Below, piece by piece: positions 9,692 to 15,820 of a stretch of 25,000 bases of DNA. How positions within the stretch are numbered: position 1 is the stretch's first letter; every line of letters begins with the position of its first letter. This DNA comes from DASSHC01 sp035693105 (GTDB taxonomy: Bacteria; Chloroflexota; Chloroflexia; Thermomicrobiales; Thermomicrobiaceae): contig DASSHC010000128.1 in the NCBI GenBank assembly GCA_035693105.1, forward strand, positions 1-25,000, read 5' to 3'. Both the position numbers and the translations under genes were made by a program. The notes under the pieces are model-generated. The model was not told the DNA's origin and searched no databases. It saw nothing but the letters and a program-made list of their open reading frames with translations.

Positions 9692-9757
9692 CCCGACCTT
9701 TGTCCGTCAAACGCCGACGAGGTTCGCCGCCCTCCGTGGGGCGTTCGCGCCGGCGAC

Positions 9758-9958
9758 GCGCGGGAATAGAATTCCCGCGCTGAGTCCCAAAAGTCCACTA
9801 AAGGGACTGAAAACGACTGCAACCACGCTGCCGCTGTCGCGCCTATCCGTACCGGCGCGCCAACAGGTTCGCCGCTGACGTTCCATTGCCGCAATGCTCA
9901 AGCCTAGCCCCTTTAGTGGGCTTCGCGGACTCAGCCCGAGAATTCCATTCTCGGGCGC
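9758..9958. repeat. 200-bp element with long imperfect terminal inverted repeats
   Basis: This fills most of the 313-bp gap between the epsilon gene and the biotin carboxylase gene. The left arm 9758-9808 and right arm 9906-9958 are inverted copies of each other: both contain a hairpin, then CTGAGTCC, then CCACTAAAGGG (right arm read in complement). The left hairpin is GCGCGGGAAT-AGA-ATTCCCGCGC and the right CCCGAGAAT-TCC-ATTCTCGGG. The stems differ in sequence but keep pairing, which suggests selection on structure or independent decay of a symmetric element. The roughly 97-bp centre shows no gene. A non-autonomous (MITE-like) element is the best explanation. Confidence 0.7.
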
Positions 9959-10004
9959 CGCTGAGCACCGCGGTCCGGGGTCTATCGCATGCTCGCAACC
10001 CCAA

Positions 10005-10238
10005 TTAACGCACCGCCCCCAGTCGCGCCGCCCGACGCCAGCCCTGCGAGCTCCAGACCTCCCCGCCGCGCATCGCTTCCCGGCGCGCCGCCGCGCGCCA
10101 GAGCGCTGGCGTTTCCTTCATCAAGGTTACGTCAAGCTCTCGCGCTCCTCGCCCGCGCAGCACCGCCACGATGGCCGCCAAATCCTCCGGTGACGGTCGC
10201 GGCCGGACGGTAAGGCGCGGCTCGTCGCTCGTGCTCAC
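10005..10238 (-). CDS. acyl-CoA carboxylase epsilon-like small subunit
   Basis: The 77-residue protein begins with a polar lead and PRLTVRPRPSPEDLAAIVAVL (7-27), resembling the 'v.G.ps.eelAAlvavl' start of actinobacterial acyl-CoA carboxylase epsilon subunits. It ends with a Trp/Arg-rich tail (LWRAAARREAMRGGEVWSSQ, then GWRRAARL) like their conserved 'W..r......g...W..s' end. In actinobacteria this subunit binds alpha and beta chains and stimulates the holoenzyme. The GTG start overlaps the TGA stop of the beta gene by four bases (GTGA), a strong sign of translational coupling and of joint function. The call rests on this placement plus weak sequence resemblance; it could also be a lineage-specific assembly peptide. 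Confidence 0.7.
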   Translation of the reverse strand: MSTSDEPRLTVRPRPSPEDLAAIVAVLRGRGARELDVTLMKETPALWRAAARREAMRGGEVWSSQGWRRAARLGAVR

Positions 10239-11788
10239 AGCGGGATGTTGCCGTGCTTGCGCGCCGGGGCGGCCAGGCGCTTGTTGCGCGCCACCGCCAG
10301 CGCCCGGATCAGCCAGCGGCGCGTGTCGCGCGGCAGGATGACGTCGTCGACGTAGCCGCGCGAGGCGACCTGGTAGGGGTTGGCGAACTCGCGCTCGTAG
10401 TCGGCCACCAGCTCCCGGCGCTTGGCTTCGGAGTCGGATGCGCTGGCGATCTCGCGGCGGAAGATCAGGTTGACCGCCGCCGATGGCCCCATCACCGCCA
10501 CCTCGGCGCTCGGCCAGGCCGCCACGAAGTCAGCTCCGATCGAGCGCGAGCACATCACCACGTAGGCGCCGCCGTAGGCCTTGCGCGTGATCACCGTCAG
10601 CTTGGGCACCGTCGCCTCACAGTAGGCATAGAGCAGCTTCGAGCCGTGGCGGATGATGCCGCCGTACTCCTGATTGGTGCCGGGGAGAAAGCCAGGCACG
10701 TCCTCGAAGGTCACCAGCGGGATGTTGAAGGCGTCGCAGAAGCGCACGAAGCGCGCCGCCTTGGTCGAGGCGTCGATATCGAGCGTGCCGGCCAGCACGC
10801 TGGGTTGGTTGGCCACCACGCCGATCGTGTGGCCGTCGAGCCGAGCGAAGCCGATGAGGATGTTGCCCGCCCAAGCCGGCTGGATCTCCAGGAACTCCCC
10901 ATCGTCCACAACATGCCGGATGACCTCGTGCATGTCGTACGGCCGGCTGCTGACCTCCGGCACCAGCGTGTCGAGGGCAGGATCGGCCCGTAGGGGGTCG
11001 TCGTCGGGCGGGAAGTGCGGCGGCTCCTCCAGGTTGTTGGCTGGGAGGAAGCTGAGGAGCGCCCGCACCAGCTCGAAGAGATCGGCCTCGTCCTCGGCCG
11101 CCAGGTGCGCCACCCCACTGATCGAGGTGTGGGTCATGGCGCCGCCCAGCTCCTCGTGCGTCACCTCCTCGCCCGTGACCGTCTTGATCACGTCCGGGCC
11201 GGTGATGAACATCTGGCTGATCCCCTTGACCATGATGGTGAAGTCGGTCATGGCCGGCGAGTAGACCGCGCCCCCGGCGCAGGGGCCGGCGATGATCGAG
11301 AGCTGCGGCACCACGCCCGACGCCTGCACGTTGCGGTAGAAGACCTCGCCGTAGCCGTTCAGCCCCTCGACGCCCTCCTGGATGCGCGCGCCCGCCGAGT
11401 CGTTGATGCCGATGATCGGGCAGCCGACCTTGAGCGCCAGATCCATGATCTTGACCATCTTCTCGGCGAAGGCCTCGCCCAGACTGCCCCCGAAGACGGT
11501 GAAGTCCTGCGAGAAGAGCGCCACCGTGCGCCCGTCGACCGTGCCGTAGCCGGTGACGACGCCGTCGCCGTAGGGGCGGCGCTCGGCCATGCCGAAGTAG
11601 TTGGAGCGGTGGCGCACCAGCGCGTCCAGCTCAACGAAGGAGCCGGGATCGACCAGTTGCTCCACGCGCTCGCGCGCCGAGAGCTTGCCGCGCTGGTGCT
11701 GCTTCGCCTCGCTCTCCGCCTCCTGCGCCGCCAGCGTCTGCCGCAACTGCTCCAGTTCCGCTCGCCTGGACTCCTCGGTCGTCGTCAC
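10235..11788 (-). CDS. acyl-CoA (propionyl/acetyl-CoA) carboxylase beta chain
   Basis: The carboxyltransferase moves CO2 from biotin to an acyl-CoA, giving methylmalonyl-CoA from propionyl-CoA. The 517 residues cover both crotonase-like halves: KLSARERVEQLVDPGSFVE, SQDFTVFGGSLGEAFAEKM, INDSAGARIQEGVEGLNGYG and GPCAGGAVYSPAMTDF in the first; GVVANQPSVLAGTLDIDAS, FEDVPGFLPGTNQEYGGIIR and the oxyanion stretch RKAYGGAYVVM in the second. The residue that sets chain-length preference (Asp422 in Streptomyces PccB, Ile420 in AccB) is Val410 here, so acetyl-CoA use is possible. Context (epimerase and mutase directly upstream) argues for propionyl-CoA. The GTG start at 11788 lies 33 bp after the mutase stop; its ribosome site is weak. 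Confidence 0.93.
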   Translation of the reverse strand: MTTTEESRRAELEQLRQTLAAQEAESEAKQHQRGKLSARERVEQLVDPGSFVELDALVRHRSNYFGMAERRPYGDGVVTGYGTVDGRTVALFSQDFTVFGGSLGEAFAEKMVKIMDLALKVGCPIIGINDSAGARIQEGVEGLNGYGEVFYRNVQASGVVPQLSIIAGPCAGGAVYSPAMTDFTIMVKGISQMFITGPDVIKTVTGEEVTHEELGGAMTHTSISGVAHLAAEDEADLFELVRALLSFLPANNLEEPPHFPPDDDPLRADPALDTLVPEVSSRPYDMHEVIRHVVDDGEFLEIQPAWAGNILIGFARLDGHTIGVVANQPSVLAGTLDIDASTKAARFVRFCDAFNIPLVTFEDVPGFLPGTNQEYGGIIRHGSKLLYAYCEATVPKLTVITRKAYGGAYVVMCSRSIGADFVAAWPSAEVAVMGPSAAVNLIFRREIASASDSEAKRRELVADYEREFANPYQVASRGYVDDVILPRDTRRWLIRALAVARNKRLAAPARKHGNIPL

Positions 11789-11821
11789 CGCGCCATCCCC
11801 GTCATCGCGCCTGCCTCCGTC

Positions 11822-13399
11822 TCAACTCACCGGCCGGTACTCGCCCCATACCTCGCGCAGCCTGCCGCAGATCTCGCCCAGCGTCGCCCCGGCGAGCAGC
11901 GCCTCTTTCATCAGCGGCAGCAGGTTCTCCGTGCCCCGAGCGGCAGCTTCGACCGTCGCCAGCGCGCTCGCCACCCGAGCGCGGTCCTGGCGCCCCTTGT
12001 AGGCGCTCACGCGCTCGATCTGGCCCCGCACCGCCGCGTCGTCGATGCGTTGGATCGGCACCGTGATCTCGTCTTCGCCGTCGCGGTACTCGTTCACCCC
12101 CACCACCGCGCGCTCGTGCGCGGCCACCTGCAGCTCGAAGCGGTAGGCGCTGTCGGCGATCTGCTCCTGCATGAAGCCGCTCTCGATGGCCGCTACCGCG
12201 CCGCCGCGCTCGGCGACCTCGCCCATCAAGGCCCAGGCGCGCTCCTCCAGCTCGTCGGTCAGCGACTCGACGAACCACGAGCCGCCCAGCGGATCGGCGG
12301 TCTCCGGCACGCCGGTCTCGTCGCTCAGGATCTGCTGCGTGCGCAGCGCCAGCGTGGCCGCTTCCTCGGTCGGCAGCGCCAGCGCCTCATCATACCCGTT
12401 GGTGTGCAGGCTCTGCGTCCCACCGAGCACCGCCGCCAGCGCCTGATAGGCCACCCGCACCACGTTGTTCAGCGGCTGCTGCGCGGTCAGCGCGCTGCCG
12501 GCCGTCTGCGTGTGAAAGCGCAGCATCCACGACTTTGGGTCGCGAGCGCCAAACTCCTCACGGATGAGTTTGGCCCACATGCGCCGCGCGGCGCGGAACT
12601 TGGCGACCTCCTCGAAGAAGTTGTTGTGCGCGTTGAAGAAGAAGCTGAGGCGCGGAGCGAAGTCGTCGACGTCGAGCCCCGCCGCCAGCGCGGCCTGCAC
12701 GTAGGCCACCGCGTTGGCCAGGGTAAACGCGACCTCCTGCACCGCGGTCGAGCCGGCCTCGCGGATGTGGTAGCCGCTGATGCTGATCACGTTCCAGTGG
12801 GGCAGCACCCGGCCGCAGTAGGCAAAGGTGTCGGTCACCAGGCGCATCGAGGGGCGCGGCGGGAAGATGTAGGTGCCGCGGGCCGCGTACTCCTTGAGGA
12901 TATCGTTCTGGATCGTGCCGCCGAGCCGCCCCTCGTCGATCCCCTGCTCCTCGGCCACGATCTGATACAGCAGCAGCAGCAGCGCGGCGGGCGCGTTGAT
13001 CGTCATCGAGGTCGTGACCCGGCCAAGATCGATGCCGTCGAAGAGGCGGCGCATATCATCGACCGTGCTGATGGCGACGCCGGTGCGGCCCACCTCGGCG
13101 CGGGCCTCCGGCGCGTCGGAGTCGTAGCCGAGCTGGGTGGGAAGATCGAAGGCGACCGAGAGCCCGGTCTGCCCGCGCTCCAGCAGCAGCTTGAAGCGCC
13201 GGTTGGTCTCCTCGGCCGAGGAGAAACCGGCGTACTGGCGCATCGTCCAGCGCCGGCCGCGGTACATGCTGGGGTAGATGCCGCGCGTGAAGGGGTAGTC
13301 GCCGGGCGGCGGAGCCGGCGGCCGCTCGACGGGGCCATAAACAGGCGCGATCTCGATGCCCGAATCGGTGTAGACCGGCCCCTCGTTCCCGTCAGCCAT
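11822..13399 (-). CDS. methylmalonyl-CoA mutase, large (catalytic) subunit
   Basis: Catalyses the radical interconversion of (R)-methylmalonyl-CoA and succinyl-CoA with adenosylcobalamin. The 525 residues form only the TIM-barrel chain. Key residues align with the Propionibacterium enzyme at a constant offset of 33: Tyr56 in RQYAGFS (Tyr89), Arg174 in KEYAARGTYIFPP (Arg207), Tyr210-His211 in ISGYHIREAG (Tyr243-His244). Isobutyryl-CoA mutases have Phe and Gln at the first two, so methylmalonyl-CoA is the likely substrate. GGTQSLHTNGYDEALALPTE is also typical. The cobalamin-binding domain (DxHxxG) is absent from the chain and must come from a separate small subunit not encoded in this window. 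The ATG at 13399 has AGGAGGG 4 nt upstream and follows the epimerase stop by 9 bp. Confidence 0.95.
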   Translation of the reverse strand: MADGNEGPVYTDSGIEIAPVYGPVERPPAPPPGDYPFTRGIYPSMYRGRRWTMRQYAGFSSAEETNRRFKLLLERGQTGLSVAFDLPTQLGYDSDAPEARAEVGRTGVAISTVDDMRRLFDGIDLGRVTTSMTINAPAALLLLLYQIVAEEQGIDEGRLGGTIQNDILKEYAARGTYIFPPRPSMRLVTDTFAYCGRVLPHWNVISISGYHIREAGSTAVQEVAFTLANAVAYVQAALAAGLDVDDFAPRLSFFFNAHNNFFEEVAKFRAARRMWAKLIREEFGARDPKSWMLRFHTQTAGSALTAQQPLNNVVRVAYQALAAVLGGTQSLHTNGYDEALALPTEEAATLALRTQQILSDETGVPETADPLGGSWFVESLTDELEERAWALMGEVAERGGAVAAIESGFMQEQIADSAYRFELQVAAHERAVVGVNEYRDGEDEITVPIQRIDDAAVRGQIERVSAYKGRQDRARVASALATVEAAARGTENLLPLMKEALLAGATLGEICGRLREVWGEYRPVS

Positions 13400-13408
13400 C
13401 TCGCCCTC

Positions 13409-13831
13409 CTAGGCTGACGGCACCTCCACCAGTTCCGTCAGCACGCCATGGACCGAGCGGGGGTGGACGAAGGCGACGGGAAAACCGTGGACACCGAGGC
13501 GCGGCTCCCGATCGATCAGCTCGTACCCCGCTGCCTCTAGTGTACGCAACGCCGCCAGAATGTTGGGCACGCGGTAGGCGACGTGGTGCATTCCTTCGCC
13601 CCGCGACTCCAGGAAGCGCGCCACGCCGCTCAATTCGTCCATTGGCGTCAGGATCTCGACCAGCCCGGTCCCAGCGAGGAAAGTCGCCACGCGCACGCCC
13701 TGCTCCGGCGCCTCGACGACCTCCGGCTCGCCGAAGCCGAGCGCCCGGTAGCGGGCGATGGCGGCGTCGAGATCGCGCACCACCAGCCCGACATGGTGTA
13801 ACGCGGGCGCGGCGAGGAGCGCCTCCGGCAC
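13409..13831 (-). CDS. mce: methylmalonyl-CoA epimerase
   Basis: Interconverts (S)- and (R)-methylmalonyl-CoA, linking the carboxylase product to the mutase. The 140-residue protein is a vicinal-oxygen-chelate fold: LHHVGLVVRDLDAAIARYRA (12-31) supplies the first metal His, MHHVAYRVPNILAALRTLEA the second, and GVLTELVEV near the C-terminus the Glu ligand, with FLAGTGLVEILTPM between. The length fits the family (130-150 aa). The GTG at 13831 lies 1 nt after the minE stop and has only a distant GGAG, so translation probably depends on coupling to minE. The position, directly upstream of the mutase, supports the assignment. Confidence 0.92.
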   Translation of the reverse strand: MPEALLAAPALHHVGLVVRDLDAAIARYRALGFGEPEVVEAPEQGVRVATFLAGTGLVEILTPMDELSGVARFLESRGEGMHHVAYRVPNILAALRTLEAAGYELIDREPRLGVHGFPVAFVHPRSVHGVLTELVEVPSA

Positions 13832-13832
13832 C

Positions 13833-14111
13833 CTAACGCCGCGCTCCGGCGCCGCGCCGCACCGGCACGTTGGCGACCAGGTTGTCGGTGCGCTCGCCGC
13901 GCGTCAGGTTGATCTGCAGGCGATCGGCGTCGATATCGAGGTGCCGCGACAGGATGCGCAGGATGTCGACGCGGATGGCCTCCATCACGTCCGGTGTCAG
14001 CTTGACATGATCCTGCACCAGCACTTCGACCAGCCGTTGTTTGGCGAGGTTGGCGCTGGCCGGGCGGGCCGGGCGCGGCTGGCGCCCCAGCAGCGTGTCG
14101 AGGAAACCCAT
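13833..14111 (-). CDS. minE: cell division topological specificity factor MinE
   Basis: MinE stimulates the MinD ATPase and drives MinCD oscillation or gradients so that septa form at midcell. The 92-residue protein begins with a membrane-targeting MGFLDTLLGR, followed by the MinD-contact helix SANLAKQRLVEVLVQDH (19-35). The dimerisation domain runs KLTPDVMEAIRVDILRILSR, then HLDIDADRLQINLTR. This is the standard two-part MinE layout and length. The ATG directly follows the minD TAG with no gap, and AGGAG lies 8 nt upstream inside minD. Confidence 0.92.
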   Translation of the reverse strand: MGFLDTLLGRQPRPARPASANLAKQRLVEVLVQDHVKLTPDVMEAIRVDILRILSRHLDIDADRLQINLTRGERTDNLVANVPVRRGAGARR

Positions 14112-14972
14112 CTAATCTGCTCCTTCGCCGCGCAGGACCGCGCTGCGATTGCGGCCGAACCCGATCGAGCGCAGCAGCCGCTTGAAGGCGCCATCCGGCA
14201 TCTCCACCGGCCCGAGGGGCACCTCGGCGCCGGTCAGGCGGGTAGCGATGTCGCGGAACGCCTGCCCGGCGCGCGACTCCTGATCGAGCGCGGCGGGCTC
14301 GCCGCGGTTGGTCGAGGTGACGATCGTCTCATCGTTGGGCACCACGCCGACGAGCGGGATCGAGAGGATCTCGGTGACGTCGTCGACGCTCATCATGTCG
14401 CCCTTGCGCACCAGCACGGGATCGAGCCGGTTGACGATCAGCCGCGGCGTCGGCAGCTCGGCGGCCTCGACCAGCCCGATGATCCGGTCGGCGTCGCGCA
14501 CCGAGGAGACCTCGGGGTTCGTCACCACCAGCACCTCGTCGGCGCCCGCGATCGAGTTGCGGAAACCCTGCTCGATTCCGGCCGGCGAGTCGATCAGGGT
14601 GTAGTCGAATTGCCGGCGCAGCTCATCACAGAGCGACTTCATCTGCTGCGGCGACACCGACTCCTTCTCGCGCGTCTGGGCGGCCGGAATCAGATGCAGG
14701 TTGTTGAGCCGCTTATCGCGGATCATCGCCTGGCGCAGCCGGCAGGTGCCCTCGACCACGTCAACCAGATCGTAGACGATGCGATTCTCCAGCCCGAGCA
14801 CGATGTCGAGGTTGCGCAGGCCGATGTCGGCGTCGATCAAAACCACCGACTTACCCAGCGCCGCCAGCGCCGCGCCGATATTGGCGGTGGTCGTCGTCTT
14901 GCCGACACCGCCCTTACCCGACGTGATCGTGATGACGCGTCCCATCAGATTCTGCGTGCGTTCTTCACCCAT
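14112..14972 (-). CDS. minD: septum site-determining ATPase MinD
   Basis: A membrane-cycling ParA/MinD ATPase that recruits MinC to the membrane and is released by MinE. In 286 residues it shows the deviant Walker A SGKGGVGKTTTT (18-29) with signature Lys20 and Lys25, the switch segment DADIGLRNLD, YTLIDSPAGIEQGF (Walker B), and VTNPEVSSVRDADRI. It ends with an amphipathic basic helix (GAFKRLLRSIGFGRNR, about 261-276), the membrane-targeting sequence that separates MinD from plasmid ParA. The ATG at 14972 is chosen for GTGGGGA just upstream. The in-frame ATG at 14945 gives the most family-like N-terminus (MGRVITITSGKGG) but has no ribosome site. Confidence 0.95.
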   Translation of the reverse strand: MGEERTQNLMGRVITITSGKGGVGKTTTTANIGAALAALGKSVVLIDADIGLRNLDIVLGLENRIVYDLVDVVEGTCRLRQAMIRDKRLNNLHLIPAAQTREKESVSPQQMKSLCDELRRQFDYTLIDSPAGIEQGFRNSIAGADEVLVVTNPEVSSVRDADRIIGLVEAAELPTPRLIVNRLDPVLVRKGDMMSVDDVTEILSIPLVGVVPNDETIVTSTNRGEPAALDQESRAGQAFRDIATRLTGAEVPLGPVEMPDGAFKRLLRSIGFGRNRSAVLRGEGAD

Positions 14973-15025
14973 TCGTTCCCCACTTGCCGGCAACGCTGCC
15001 ATCCGGGTCGCGAGCTCCGCCACGC

Positions 15026-15742
15026 TCAGCGCGTGGGGCGACGGTCCGGCCGCCACGGCTCGACGACGATCTCCCCATTGTGAACCCGCGCGAGCATTGG
15101 CCCCTCGTCCTGCCCCGCGCGCTGATCGGGCGGGCGGGCGAAGATGCTCGCGATGCGCAACTGCGTCGGTTGGAGGCGCAGCGCGCAGATGATCGCGCTG
15201 TAGTCCCCATTGACCCCGGCATGGACGGTCCCGCGGATCGCGCCCCAGACCAGCACATCGCCCCCGGCCTGCACCTCGGCTCCGGCGTTGACGTCGCCCA
15301 GGACCACGATGTCACCGTCGGAGCCGATCGAAGCGCCCGAGCGCAGCGTGCGCCGGACGTAGAGCGCCAGGCGCTCCTCGGCGGCCCCGACTACGGTCTC
15401 GCGCACCTCGTCGCTCGCGTCGACCAGGCGCAGCGGGTGATAGCCCCAGGAGCGCAGCAGGTCGCGGTTGGCCTGCCGCCCGGCGACGACCGTGCGCAGG
15501 CGGATGCCGCGCTCCGCCAGCAGCCCCTTCAGCGCCACGATCTCCTCGACGTTCGGCGTGCGCTCGGCGTAGTCGAGGATGATCTCGCCGCTACGGAAGA
15601 ACTCACCGCCGCCGTCGACGCTGGCGCGCACCTGGCCCAGCAGATCGGCGAACGGCAGATGCGTGGGGAGCTGCAGGATCAGCCCGTCGCGGGTCCCCCG
15701 CACCTTCACCTGCTCGTGCCCGCCCTGGCGCGACTGCACCAT
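15026..15742 (-). CDS. minC: septum formation inhibitor MinC
   Basis: MinC blocks FtsZ polymer assembly away from midcell when brought to the membrane by MinD. The 238-residue protein has the variable N-terminal FtsZ-acting domain (about 10-100) and a linker. The conserved C-terminal beta-helix (about 128-210) has the repeated glycine turns RTLRSGASIGSDGDIVVLGD, VNAGAEVQAGGDVLVWGAIR and GTVHAGVNGDYSAIICALRL, then QPTQLRIA. The ATG at 15742 is preferred over the frame's earlier start at 15775 because AAGGAG lies 9 nt upstream. It sits 78 bp after mrdA and 53 bp before minD. Confidence 0.93.
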   Translation of the reverse strand: MVQSRQGGHEQVKVRGTRDGLILQLPTHLPFADLLGQVRASVDGGGEFFRSGEIILDYAERTPNVEEIVALKGLLAERGIRLRTVVAGRQANRDLLRSWGYHPLRLVDASDEVRETVVGAAEERLALYVRRTLRSGASIGSDGDIVVLGDVNAGAEVQAGGDVLVWGAIRGTVHAGVNGDYSAIICALRLQPTQLRIASIFARPPDQRAGQDEGPMLARVHNGEIVVEPWRPDRRPTR

Positions 15743-15820
15743 GCGACTTCGCTCCTTCACCCTCCGCCTCGCCACGCGATTGGCAATCCGCGGCGAGACC
15801 GAACCCGATTCTCGAGGCCC

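Noticed and set aside
11015..13417. An 800-codon open frame on the + strand
   Set aside because: It lies exactly opposite the carboxylase beta and mutase genes. Its translation is Arg/His/Ala/Gly/Val-rich and low in complexity, the usual product of reading high-GC genes backwards.
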